Shown one piece after another: positions 1-5,697 of a DNA stretch of 5,697 nt (the first letter of the stretch is position 1; the number at the start of each line of letters is the position of its first letter). A program made the position numbers and the translations under genes. The notes under the pieces are model-generated. The model had not been told where the DNA came from. It searched no databases and saw only the letters and a program-made list of their open reading frames with translations. This DNA comes from Comamonadaceae bacterium (lineage in GTDB: Bacteria; Pseudomonadota; Gammaproteobacteria; Burkholderiales; Burkholderiaceae_C): assembly GCA_947466165.1 (NCBI GenBank), contig CANIDW010000114.1:1-5697 (forward strand), given 5' to 3'.

Positions 1-1
1 A

Positions 2-112
2 GACCAACATCTGCGCATCGGCATCCGCGCACTAGAGCTTTTGCGCAGCCAGGGCAGCAGCCAGTTGCACAGCCGCAAGCTGCGCAGTTTTTCAGAGGTG
101 GCGTTTCAGTGA
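2..112 (+). CDS. C-terminal end of an unidentified protein (partial)
   Basis: An open frame runs from the left window edge to a TGA at 110-112, giving 36 residues that begin DQHLRIGIRALELL and end FSEVAFQ. About three quarters of its codons end in G or C (27 of 36 by hand count), as expected for a real gene in this GC-rich genome. A second plus-strand frame is also open here but reads as low-complexity Arg/Pro/Gln, typical of a shadow. The tail is helical-looking and basic, with no motif I can assign, so I give no function. The gene converges on the dipeptidase gene, and the palindromic repeat at 130-168 lies just after its stop. The main uncertainty is that only the tail is visible. Confidence 0.5.
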   Translation, partial: DQHLRIGIRALELLRSQGSSQLHSRKLRSFSEVAFQ

Positions 113-129
113 GAAGGCGGGAAGAAGAT

Positions 130-168
130 GGATCCCCGCATTCGCGAGGATGACGGATACCCGCATTC
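130..168. repeat. REP-like palindromic element plus a truncated second unit
   Basis: ATCCCCGC at 132-139 pairs with GCGAGGAT at 144-151 around the loop ATTC, giving an 8-bp stem with one C-A mismatch (136/147). The segment GGAT(C/A)CCCGCATTC occurs twice, at 130-143 and 155-168, with 13 of 14 bases identical and a period of 25. The second unit has no right arm and runs straight into the tcuB-tail copy that starts at 167. Short GATCCCCGC...GCGGGGAT palindromes of this kind are common between genes in betaproteobacteria. It sits between two convergent genes, where such hairpins can act as mRNA-stabilising or terminating structures (inference). There is no clear T tract, so I do not call it a terminator. 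Confidence 0.6.
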
Positions 169-204
169 AGGCCTCGGGCAAAGCTAATTGTGTGGGCTGG
201 CGCT
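167..204 (-). pseudogene. Displaced copy of the tcuB 3' end (11 codons plus stop)
   Basis: Read on the minus strand, this segment encodes [11 protein letters not shown] followed by TGA, identical to the last 11 residues and stop of the intact tcuB at 1357-1394. At the nucleotide level, 34 of 38 positions match. The four differences change ACG to ACA, CAG to CAA and CTG to TTA, all synonymous. Homology stops abruptly at 204; the next upstream codons read Gln-Leu-His-Gly here but Lys-Glu-Ile-Ala in tcuB. An in-frame stop lies at 239-241 and there is no ATG, so this is not a gene by itself. The synonymous-only pattern implies that this piece came from a functional but divergent tcuB allele rather than decaying as non-coding DNA (inference). 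Confidence 0.8.
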
Positions 205-242
205 GTAAATGCCCCCCTATCTTTGCGTCAATCCGAATTCAA

Positions 243-1292
243 CTAGCTTGAAGCAGTGATAGTCATGGCCACCTTAAGGCAGCGGGCGTAGTTTTCATAA
301 GCGACGGCTTTGAGTGTTTTTTCAGCCATGCCTCGCTTTGCCAGGATTTCAACGACTTCGCGAAGATGAGCGAGTTTGTCGATGACCGCGCCTTGAGGCA
401 AACCGTCTTCGTCCGTACCGAACATGACATGGTCCGTACCCAGCAGATCAACCATGCGGATAATTTCACTGGCGTAACCATCGAGCCCACCCCCACCGAA
501 GGAAGCGCCTAAAGCCCAAAGGCCGACAGCCCCGCCCCGAGCCGCTATCTTTTTGGCGTACGCCTCACTCAAACCCCGCGACATGTAACCACCCTGAGTC
601 CAAGACTGCTCAGATTTGGTAACGAAACTGTGAGACCAAATCATGGGCTTGCTGGAGATCTCCAGCGCATGGTCAATCGATGCGCCGGTGGAGTGCGCCA
701 AGTCAACCAAGATGCCTTTGTTGTTCAGCTCTTTGACCAGTTGCTTGCCGAAGTTGGAAAGTCCGTTGTGAACAGGTCGTTCGGTCTGGAGATCGCCAAC
801 CGGGTTTTGAACATAGTGCACAAGTTGGACATGCCGCAGGCCCAGGTCGTAAGCCGACTGAAGACCGTCCAGGCTTCCCTCCAGAAAATCAGCGCCCTCA
901 CTGGTCAGGACCACATAGGGTTCTGAGTTCAATGATGAATCAAAGTCCTTGGCCGTTTTTAAGATCTTCGCGCCGTTGACGGACAAGTACCGGATGGCGG
1001 TGCTCATCTGGCGGTCAAAGGATGCTTTTAATTCACCTTTGCCGATGGGTCGAGCCTGCTCGACACCTTTAGAGGTCAATCGAAGAAAAGGGGCGTCCGG
1101 AACGATGGTCCAGGACAGCAGGCTCACCCCCGACTCCTTCATCAACGTACCCAATGTCGCGGCAGAGGCTTCATTCTTACGGAGTAATCCCAAGTGGTTG
1201 TGAGCGTCTGCAATCGGAACCCGACTTTGTGAGTTGACCGATCCGAAAATTGAGAGGCCTGCAGCAGCAAGCAAAACAGTTCTTCTCTTCAC
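243..1292 (-). CDS. Exported M19-family (renal dipeptidase-like) metallopeptidase
   Basis: A 349-residue protein of normal length for peptidase family M19, zinc enzymes of the amidohydrolase superfamily that cleave dipeptides. The N-terminus MKRRTVLLAAAGLSIFGS looks like a Tat-type signal, so the enzyme is probably periplasmic. Family landmarks appear in order: DAHNH at 29-33, SEG with E132, DLAHS with H200, WSHS with H221, R239, and the GTDEDG loop with D294. The H200 to H221 spacing of 21 equals that of the two zinc histidines in renal dipeptidase (H198, H219). The usual HxD metal motif reads H31-N-H33 here. The start is GTG at 1290-1292, supported by AAAGGTGG seven bases upstream. AGA AGA at codons 3-4 and lower GC (about 52-58% in lines counted, against 65-70% in tcuA) suggest transfer. 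It lies 64 bp after tcuB with no visible terminator, so read-through is possible. The substrate cannot be assigned. Confidence 0.85.
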   Translation of the reverse strand: MKRRTVLLAAAGLSIFGSVNSQSRVPIADAHNHLGLLRKNEASAATLGTLMKESGVSLLSWTIVPDAPFLRLTSKGVEQARPIGKGELKASFDRQMSTAIRYLSVNGAKILKTAKDFDSSLNSEPYVVLTSEGADFLEGSLDGLQSAYDLGLRHVQLVHYVQNPVGDLQTERPVHNGLSNFGKQLVKELNNKGILVDLAHSTGASIDHALEISSKPMIWSHSFVTKSEQSWTQGGYMSRGLSEAYAKKIAARGGAVGLWALGASFGGGGLDGYASEIIRMVDLLGTDHVMFGTDEDGLPQGAVIDKLAHLREVVEILAKRGMAEKTLKAVAYENYARCLKVAMTITASS

Positions 1293-1307
1293 TGCGTTTC
1301 CACCTTT
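1293..1307 (-). promoter_or_regulatory. Ribosome binding site of the M19 peptidase gene
   Basis: On the minus strand AAAGGTGG (1307-1300) lies seven bases before the GTG start. It decides in favour of that GTG, which also places the twin arginines at residues 3-4 where a Tat signal needs them. Confidence 0.6.
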
Positions 1308-1356
1308 CTATGCTTGTACGCGGTATGGCCTGCTGAAATCCATCCCCGCCCCAGGC

Positions 1357-1394
1357 TCAGGCCTCGGGCAAAGCCAGCTGCGTGGGCTGGCGCT
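1357..1394 (-). repeat. Intact-gene copy of the 38-bp tcuB-tail direct repeat
   Basis: This is the 3' end of the intact tcuB. With the copy at 167-204 it forms a direct repeat of 38 bp (34 identical) offset by 1190 bp. The two copies bracket the M19 peptidase gene. The first 18 plus-strand bases (1357-1374) and the last 13 (1382-1394) are identical to the other copy, and all mismatches fall at 1375, 1377, 1378 and 1381. Confidence 0.8.
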
Positions 1395-2550
1395 TTTCAA
1401 TAGCGAACTTCAGCAACGCCGCACTGCGGAAAACGCCGTGCGCAAACTTGCCATAGGGCAGCGTGACAAAAAAGGCCATCACCGTGCCCAGGTGCACCGC
1501 CAGCAGCAAGGCCATAGCGACAGTGTCGCGCCAGATCAGCAGGGCCAGGCCTGTCAGGCTGATGAGGAATAGCAAGGCGATAAAGCCGCGGTCCATCGGC
1601 TTCTGAGCCGCGTCGCCGTGGCTGGCGTGGCGGCGCAAGTTGAGCCACAGCAAGCCGGCCGGCCCGATCAGCAAGCCAATGCCGCCCACTGTGCCCAAAA
1701 TCACGGGCAGGCTGGTGTAAGCGTAAGGCGCCTGCCAGTTGAACAGGTAGTGGTAGAGCGTGGCCACCGAGGTGGAGGCAAAGCACAGCATGAAACCGTA
1801 AAAAGTCAGGTGGTGAAAGCGCCGGCGCCACAGGGTGGGCGCGACTTCGCCGTTCGGGCAGCCTTCAGCCGGCTCGTCGGCGCTGGTCTGGTTGGCGCCG
1901 TCCAGGTACTTCAGACGCAGCGCGGCCGAAGTGGCTTCGACTGCGGCCTCACCCAGTGCTTCAGAGGCCTTGGCGGGTGACACATCACGCCAAAAACGAA
2001 GCACGCCCAATGTGAGCGCCAGCACAGAAAACAAGAAAATAGGCGCGAACATCAGCACCATCAAATTGTGCGGAAAGATCGCGTAAAAATTACCCGCTAG
2101 CGGCGGGTTCCACAGCGTGCCATTCACCCCGACAGCCAGCACCAGAAACAGTGCCAAAGCCGCCGCCAGCGCTAAGCTGATCATGAGGCCCTGGCGCTGG
2201 TAAAGCGCACCCAGCGCCGGTGGCCAGGCATAGTCGGCATAGGTTTGCACGCGCACTTTGGCCATGGCCTGCGGCACGTTGATGGCGAACTCGTGCGGCG
2301 GCGCGTACTGGCAGGCGTGATAGCAGGCGCCGCAGTTATGGCACAGGTTGGCCAGGTAATGAATGTCGGCCTTGCCGAACTCCAGGTGCCGCGTCATGGC
2401 CGGGAACACCGCGCAAAAGCCTTCGCAGTAGCGGCAGGCGTTACAGATCTGCATTTGCCGCGCGACTTCAGCCTCGTTCGCGCTCAGTTCGGGCAAAGCG
2501 CCTGAGGCCAGGGCCACGGCCTCGCGGGTCAGGGCTTCAAGCTGCTGCAT
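1357..2550 (-). CDS. tcuB: Tricarballylate/citrate utilization protein B, membrane Fe-S electron-transfer subunit
   Basis: A 397-residue protein. The N-terminal domain carries two CxxCxxCxxxC motifs, C36-C39-C42-C46 and C70-C73-C76-C80, each suited to a [4Fe-4S] cluster. The rest is membrane: hydrophobic segments near 121-142 and 161-187, then four more from about 247 onward. Between the second and third lies a soluble loop (about 188-244) containing LKYLDG, and then FHHLTFYGF, a signature of the TcuB/CitB family. In Salmonella, TcuB reoxidises the flavin of TcuA and feeds electrons to the respiratory chain; its histidines (H161, H246, H247, H267 here) are candidate haem ligands (inference). 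The ATG at 2548-2550 is preceded by GGAAG six bases upstream and overlaps the end of tcuA by 14 bp, pointing to translational coupling. The last 11 codons recur at 167-204. The homologous CobZ C-terminal half is the main alternative relative, but the separate tcuA neighbour favours TcuB. Confidence 0.9.
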   Translation of the reverse strand: MQQLEALTREAVALASGALPELSANEAEVARQMQICNACRYCEGFCAVFPAMTRHLEFGKADIHYLANLCHNCGACYHACQYAPPHEFAINVPQAMAKVRVQTYADYAWPPALGALYQRQGLMISLALAAALALFLVLAVGVNGTLWNPPLAGNFYAIFPHNLMVLMFAPIFLFSVLALTLGVLRFWRDVSPAKASEALGEAAVEATSAALRLKYLDGANQTSADEPAEGCPNGEVAPTLWRRRFHHLTFYGFMLCFASTSVATLYHYLFNWQAPYAYTSLPVILGTVGGIGLLIGPAGLLWLNLRRHASHGDAAQKPMDRGFIALLFLISLTGLALLIWRDTVAMALLLAVHLGTVMAFFVTLPYGKFAHGVFRSAALLKFAIEKRQPTQLALPEA

Positions 2551-3967
2551 GGCTGTCTTCCGTCAAATGTGATGAGTTCAGTGCGGCCCGGGCGGCCTGC
2601 ACGCCGGCGATGCGGCCGAAGGCCGTGCCGATGGTCATGCCGACGCCTGCGGTGTAGCCCTTGCCCAGCACATTGCCGGCCATCAGCTCGCCGGCGGCAA
2701 AGAGGTTGGGACTGGGCTGATCGGCAAAGCGGATGGCGGTGGTCTCGTCCACCCGCATGCCCAGGTAGGTGAAGGTGATGCCGGGCTTGAGCGCGTAGCC
2801 GTAAAACGGCGCCGTGTCGATGGGCCGCGCCCAATGCGTCTTGGCCGGGCTCAGGCCTTCGGTGTGGCAGTCATCGAGCACAGCATGGTCAAAGCTGCCG
2901 ATGCGGCAAGCCGCGTTGTAGTCGTGCACGGTCTTGACGAAAGCTTGTTCGTCCAACCCCAGCTGGCGCGCCAGTTGCTCCAGCGTGTCGGCCTTTTCGC
3001 CTGGAAACACCGGCGGCATGAATCGGCCCACGGCCTTGGCGTCAATGATCGAAAAACCGCGCTGCCCGGGCTGCTGGGCCACCAGCCGGCCCCAGATAGC
3101 GTAGCGCTTGGGCCAGAAGTCTTCGCCCTCGTCATAAAAGCGCTGGGCCTGCTGGTTCACCACAATGCCCAGCGACACGCAGTCCACACGCGTGCAAATG
3201 CCGCCGTCATACAGCGGCGCGCGCGCGTCAATCGCCACACAGTGGCTCTGGTCAGGCGCGCCGATAGTGTCTGCGCCCTGCGCCATCAAATCCTTGAGCA
3301 GCACGCCCATGTTGAAGCGGGTGCCGCGAATCGCAAAGTTGTCAGCCGGCCACTCACCGGCCTCGTTCTGGCCCCAGGCCTCGCGCAGCCATTCGCGGTT
3401 GGACTCGAAGCCGCCGCTGGCCACCACGCAGGCGCGCGCCTTGATGCGCTGCGGGCCGGCCGGGCCATTGACGTGCGCGGCGACAAAGCGACCGTCGTCA
3501 AGCTCGAGCCGCTCGACTGCAGCCTCGTAACGCACCTCGATGCCCAGTTGTTCTGCGCTGCGGTAGTAGGCATTCATCAGTGCCTTGCCGCCACCCATGA
3601 AGAACGCATTGGTGCGCGACAAATGCAGCGTGCCCGACAGCGAAGGCTGAAAGCGTACGCCGTGCTGGCGCATCCAGCCGCGGCAGCTTGATGACTCGCG
3701 GATCGCCAGGCGCGCCATGCTTTCGGTGGTCAGGCCGCCGGTGACCTTGAGCAGGTCTTGCCAGAACTCTTCTTCGGGATAGGCCTCTGTCAACACGTCT
3801 TGCGGCGCGTCGTGCATGCAACGCAGGTTGCGCGTGTGTACCGAGTTGCCGCCGCGCCACTCGCGCGGGGCCGACTCGAGCACCAGCACGCTGGCGCCGG
3901 CTTCGCGCGCCATCAGGGCTGCGCACAAGGCAGCGTTGCCGCCACCGATCACCAGAACATCCAGCAT
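2537..3967 (-). CDS. tcuA: FAD-dependent tricarballylate dehydrogenase
   Basis: A 476-residue flavoprotein of the succinate dehydrogenase/fumarate reductase type, close to the length of Salmonella TcuA. It should oxidise tricarballylate to cis-aconitate in the cytoplasm, passing electrons to TcuB. An N-terminal Rossmann motif VIGGGNAA (G8, G9, G10) ends in E31 for FAD ribose binding. GGGK lies at 125-128, ASGGFESN at about 183-190, and the C-terminal FAD-binding stretch [20 protein letters not shown] falls within 421-455. The frame also allows a TTG two codons earlier (3971-3973), but AAAAGGGG (3981-3974) would touch that TTG directly and sits six bases from the ATG at 3965-3967, so I choose the ATG. 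It lies 20 bp after the binding-protein gene and overlaps tcuB by 14 bp, so all three are probably one transcript. The true substrate could be another tricarboxylate; a CobZ-like role is less likely because no cobalamin genes are present. Confidence 0.88.
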   Translation of the reverse strand: MLDVLVIGGGNAALCAALMAREAGASVLVLESAPREWRGGNSVHTRNLRCMHDAPQDVLTEAYPEEEFWQDLLKVTGGLTTESMARLAIRESSSCRGWMRQHGVRFQPSLSGTLHLSRTNAFFMGGGKALMNAYYRSAEQLGIEVRYEAAVERLELDDGRFVAAHVNGPAGPQRIKARACVVASGGFESNREWLREAWGQNEAGEWPADNFAIRGTRFNMGVLLKDLMAQGADTIGAPDQSHCVAIDARAPLYDGGICTRVDCVSLGIVVNQQAQRFYDEGEDFWPKRYAIWGRLVAQQPGQRGFSIIDAKAVGRFMPPVFPGEKADTLEQLARQLGLDEQAFVKTVHDYNAACRIGSFDHAVLDDCHTEGLSPAKTHWARPIDTAPFYGYALKPGITFTYLGMRVDETTAIRFADQPSPNLFAAGELMAGNVLGKGYTAGVGMTIGTAFGRIAGVQAARAALNSSHLTEDSHAAA

Positions 3968-3973
3968 GCACAA

Positions 3974-3981
3974 CCCCTTTT
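3974..3981 (-). promoter_or_regulatory. Ribosome binding site deciding the tcuA start
   Basis: AAAAGGGG on the minus strand abuts the TTG at 3973-3971 and is six bases from the ATG at 3967-3965. Normal spacing supports the ATG, two codons inside the longest open frame. Confidence 0.6.
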
Positions 3982-3987
3982 AAAAAA

Positions 3988-4977
3988 TCAATCTGCGCGG
4001 ATTTGCGCCCGCTTGACAATGTCGCTCCACACCTTCTGCTCGCCGGCAATGAAGCTGGCAAACTCGCTGGCCGGCCCGCCGCCGCCGATGGCGCTGTCGG
4101 TGGCAAAGCGCGCCGTGACGGCCGAAGACTTCAAGGCCTTGAGCGACTCTTCCTGCAAATGCTTGACCACGTCGGCGGGCGTGCCGGCGGGCGCCAGAAT
4201 GCCGTACCACTGCGAAGTTTCGAAATTCTTGAAACCCAGCTCAGCGACAGTCGGTACATCCGGCAGGCTGGAGATGCGCTGCGACGTACCCACCGCGATA
4301 GCGCGCAGCTTGCCGCTGCGGATGTAAGCACCCAGCGCCGGCAAACCGGCCGACGAGGCCTGCGTGCGACCGGCCAGCAAGTCAGTGAGCTGCGGGCCGG
4401 TGCCGCGGTAAGGAATGTGCGTGATGAACATGCCGGTGACCAGCTTGAGGTATTCCATGGCCAGGTGGCCGGCGCTGGCGTTGCCGGCAGAGCCGTAATT
4501 GAGCTTGCCCGGATTTTGTTTGGCGTAGGCAACGAACTCTTTGAAGTTGGTCGCCGGCACGTCAGGGTGAATCACAAACACATTGGGCACTTTGGCCAGC
4601 AGCGTCACCGGCACGAAGTCTTTGTTGACGTCATAGGGCTGGTTTTTCAGCATGTAGGGGTTCACGGCCAGCGTGCCCACATGGCCCAGAATGATGGTGT
4701 GGCCGTCAGGCGCAGCTTTGGCAACGTCTTGCATGGCCGTCACGCCGGCGCCACCGGGCTTGTTTTCAACAAAAACGGACTGTCCTAATTGCTTGGTCAA
4801 TTCGGCCGCTACTGAACGAGCGACGATCTCCGACGTACCACCCGGGGCAAAGGGCACCACAAAGCGAATCGCTTTGGATGGCCAGGCCGGCTGGCCGATG
4901 GCAGGCAGGGCCAAGCTGGCAGCGCCAGCGCCAGCGGCTTGCAGGACAATGCGGCGGGACAAGAAAGAAGTGCTCAT
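3988..4977 (-). CDS. Bug/TctC-family tripartite tricarboxylate transporter solute-binding protein
   Basis: A 329-residue periplasmic binding protein of the Bug family, which captures carboxylates for tripartite tricarboxylate transporters. The N-terminus SRRIVLQAAGAGAASLALPA is a twin-arginine signal (R8, R9), with cleavage probably near residue 30. The mature part shows the family pattern: VPFAPGG (41-47), LGQSVFVENKPGG, APDGHTI, then NYGSAGN, IPYRGTGP and LPDVPTVAELG. The usual Asp after PGGxx is Glu here (E50). The longest frame starts at 5004, but that ATG lacks a good ribosome site and would bury the signal; the ATG at 4975-4977 follows GGAGA by seven bases and puts the arginines at the right place. 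It is first in the probable operon with tcuA and tcuB, so the ligand is likely tricarballylate, citrate or a relative (inference). No TctA or TctB membrane subunit is in the window, a common state for Burkholderiales Bug proteins. Confidence 0.9.
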   Translation of the reverse strand: MSTSFLSRRIVLQAAGAGAASLALPAIGQPAWPSKAIRFVVPFAPGGTSEIVARSVAAELTKQLGQSVFVENKPGGAGVTAMQDVAKAAPDGHTIILGHVGTLAVNPYMLKNQPYDVNKDFVPVTLLAKVPNVFVIHPDVPATNFKEFVAYAKQNPGKLNYGSAGNASAGHLAMEYLKLVTGMFITHIPYRGTGPQLTDLLAGRTQASSAGLPALGAYIRSGKLRAIAVGTSQRISSLPDVPTVAELGFKNFETSQWYGILAPAGTPADVVKHLQEESLKALKSSAVTARFATDSAIGGGGPASEFASFIAGEQKVWSDIVKRAQIRAD

Positions 4978-5013
4978 GAAGGTCTCCGGATAGTTATCAA
5001 CCATGCAATGGGT

Positions 5014-5028
5014 CGGCTTTGAGAGCCG
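5014..5028 (-). promoter_or_regulatory. Small hairpin in the operon leader
   Basis: CGGCT and AGCCG form a perfect 5-bp stem around a 5-base loop (plus-strand loop TTGAG), 37 bp ahead of the binding-protein start codon. It has no T tract on either side. It may be chance; if it lies in the transcript it would be a leader structure. Confidence 0.25.
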
Positions 5029-5060
5029 GGCTTCACACCTTAGCGCGGTGCTGGCGCTTG

Positions 5061-5094
5061 CATTGGCTGATTATCCATTGGGCTAAGAACCCAA
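5061..5094 (-). promoter_or_regulatory. Candidate LysR-type operator and promoter region of the operon
   Basis: A perfect inverted repeat TTGGG-N7-CCCAA spans 5078-5094. It overlaps a direct repeat of CATTGG at 5061-5066 and 5076-5081 (period 15), and ATTGG-N8-CCATT (5062-5079) forms an imperfect dyad. On the minus strand GATAAT (5075-5070) is a plausible -10 element about 93 bp before the start codon, though no good -35 lies 17 bp away, as is common for activator-dependent promoters. LysR-type regulators bind dyads rich in such A/T-edged repeats. The position between the regulator gene and its likely target operon fits, but the assignment is inference. Confidence 0.4.
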
Positions 5095-5152
5095 AGATAA
5101 GGACTTTAGGGCCAGTCAGGGCGACCCGGCAAGCAGGCGCAAGGCATGGGGG

Positions 5153-5169
5153 CATCACGCAAAGTGATG
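5153..5169 (-). terminator. Weak hairpin after the LysR-type regulator gene
   Basis: CATCAC (5153-5158) and GTGATG (5164-5169) make a perfect 6-bp stem with a 5-base loop, 16 bp past the regulator stop codon. On the minus strand the stem is followed by C residues rather than a U tract, so intrinsic termination is doubtful. It could be a weak terminator or a processing structure. Confidence 0.25.
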
Positions 5170-5185
5170 GCTAAGAGACCCAGCT

Positions 5186-5697
5186 TCAGGCTGGCGTCTG
5201 GCCAGTCAACCGGGCGCCTACCCAGCGACCCGAACGCACGGCCTCGCGGGCGCAATCGGCCAGCACCACGCGCGCGGCCAGCGCCGCCGGTGAGAGCTCG
5301 TCGTCCGACAAGCTGCACAGCGCGCTGGCACGCAAAGCCAGCGGGTCGCGCAGCTCAGTGAGTACAAAGCGCTGCCCGGCATCCGCAAAGCGTGCCACCG
5401 CCGCCCAAGGCTGCAGCGTGCAGCCCAGGCCACTGTCTACCGCGTCCATCAACATGGCCAGCGAATCAATCTCAGCGATCACCGTGGGCTTGAACTTGGC
5501 CCGCGCAAAAGCACTGTCCAGCGTGCTGCGCAAGCCGTGTAAGCCGGTCGGCAAAATCAAGGGCAAGCCGGCGAGTTGCGCCACACTCAAACGCTTGCGG
5601 GCAGGACTGCTTGCTGCGCGCCGCGACTCGATCAAAAACAGTTTTTCCTCCAGCAGCGGCATCACGCTCAAGCGCCGGCCGGCCTGGCTGTCGAACA
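5186..5697 (-). CDS. LysR-type transcriptional regulator, C-terminal effector-binding part (partial; TcuR candidate)
   Basis: The frame is open to the right window edge, so the N-terminal helix-turn-helix is missing and only about the last 170 residues are seen, ending at TGA (5186-5188). The visible part is the periplasmic-binding-fold inducer domain of LysR regulators: MPLLEEKLFLI, then LAGLPLILP, the hinge-region stretch IAEIDSLAMLMDAVDSGLG, and LQPWAAVARF. The apparent first residue inside the window is a TTG codon with in-frame codons before it, so it is not the start. It is co-oriented with and 208 bp upstream of the transporter and tcuA-tcuB genes, the arrangement expected for an activator that responds to tricarballylate or citrate, as TcuR does next to tcuABC in Salmonella. 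Family is confident; the specific TcuR identity is inferred from position only. Confidence 0.85.
   Translation of the reverse strand, partial: FDSQAGRRLSVMPLLEEKLFLIESRRAASSPARKRLSVAQLAGLPLILPTGLHGLRSTLDSAFARAKFKPTVIAEIDSLAMLMDAVDSGLGCTLQPWAAVARFADAGQRFVLTELRDPLALRASALCSLSDDELSPAALAARVVLADCAREAVRSGRWVGARLTGQTPA

Noticed and set aside
167..241. A short peptide gene reading through the orphan tcuB tail
   Set aside because: The frame between the stops at 239-241 and 167-169 has no ATG, GTG or usable start with a ribosome site.
1293..1356. A dedicated promoter for the M19 peptidase
   Set aside because: I found no convincing -35/-10 pair in the 64-bp gap; read-through from tcuB is equally possible.
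167..1394. Insertion sequence or composite transposon around the dipeptidase gene
   Set aside because: The flanking repeats are tails of tcuB, not terminal inverted repeats, and no transposase or integrase is encoded between them.
2834..3691. Long plus-strand open frame of 285 codons inside tcuA
   Set aside because: It is antisense to a clear flavoprotein gene, its product is Ala/Arg/His-rich with no motif, and long antisense frames are expected in GC-rich DNA.
3498..4106. Minus-strand frame of 202 codons spanning the tcuA start
   Set aside because: An out-of-frame reading of tcuA with Arg/Ala-rich translation and no ribosome site.
4003..4788. Plus-strand open frame of 261 codons inside the binding-protein gene
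   Set aside because: Antisense shadow of a well-supported Bug-family gene; the translation has no recognisable domain.
5146..5361. Plus-strand small protein across the regulator 3' end
   Set aside because: Mostly antisense to the LysR-type gene; an Arg/Pro/Ala-rich shadow.

Overview
The window looks like a chromosomal segment from a high-GC betaproteobacterium, most likely Burkholderiales and probably Comamonadaceae (inference). The reasons are GC-rich codon use in most genes, a Bug/TctC-type solute-binding protein with a twin-arginine signal, and a short palindromic element of the 'atccccgc...gcgaggat' kind. All complete genes lie on the minus strand, so the biological reading direction is right to left.

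Right to left, the main unit is a tricarballylate/citrate-type utilization cluster. It starts with the effector-binding half of a LysR-type regulator (5186-5697, cut by the window edge; positional candidate for TcuR). A 208-bp intergenic region follows, with an inverted repeat and tandem CATTGG half-sites that could be its operator. Next come a periplasmic Bug-family binding protein (3988-4977), the FAD-dependent tricarballylate dehydrogenase tcuA (2537-3967), and the membrane Fe-S electron-transfer protein tcuB (1357-2550), which overlaps tcuA by 14 bp. In the expected scheme, the binding protein captures a tricarboxylate in the periplasm. TcuA oxidises it (tricarballylate to cis-aconitate in Salmonella), and TcuB reoxidises the TcuA flavin and passes electrons into the membrane. 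The Salmonella cluster uses an MFS importer, TcuC. Here a Bug protein takes the transport position, with no membrane permease in view.

Downstream of tcuB is a gene of different composition (243-1292): an exported M19-family (renal dipeptidase-like) metallopeptidase with a GTG start, AGA arginine codons and visibly lower GC. Beyond it, at 167-204, is a second copy of the last 11 codons plus stop of tcuB. The two copies differ at 4 of 38 bases and all four differences are synonymous, so the peptide [15 protein letters not shown] is unchanged. The dipeptidase gene is therefore bracketed by two tcuB 3' ends, which I read as the scar of an insertion or a recombination between divergent tcuB alleles. 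This is the most interesting signal in the window. A REP-like palindrome and a truncated second unit abut the remnant.

The left edge (2-112) holds the last 36 codons of an unidentified plus-strand gene, convergent with the dipeptidase. I see no RNA genes, CRISPR arrays, transposase genes or complete insertion sequences, and I did not find a wholly new system.
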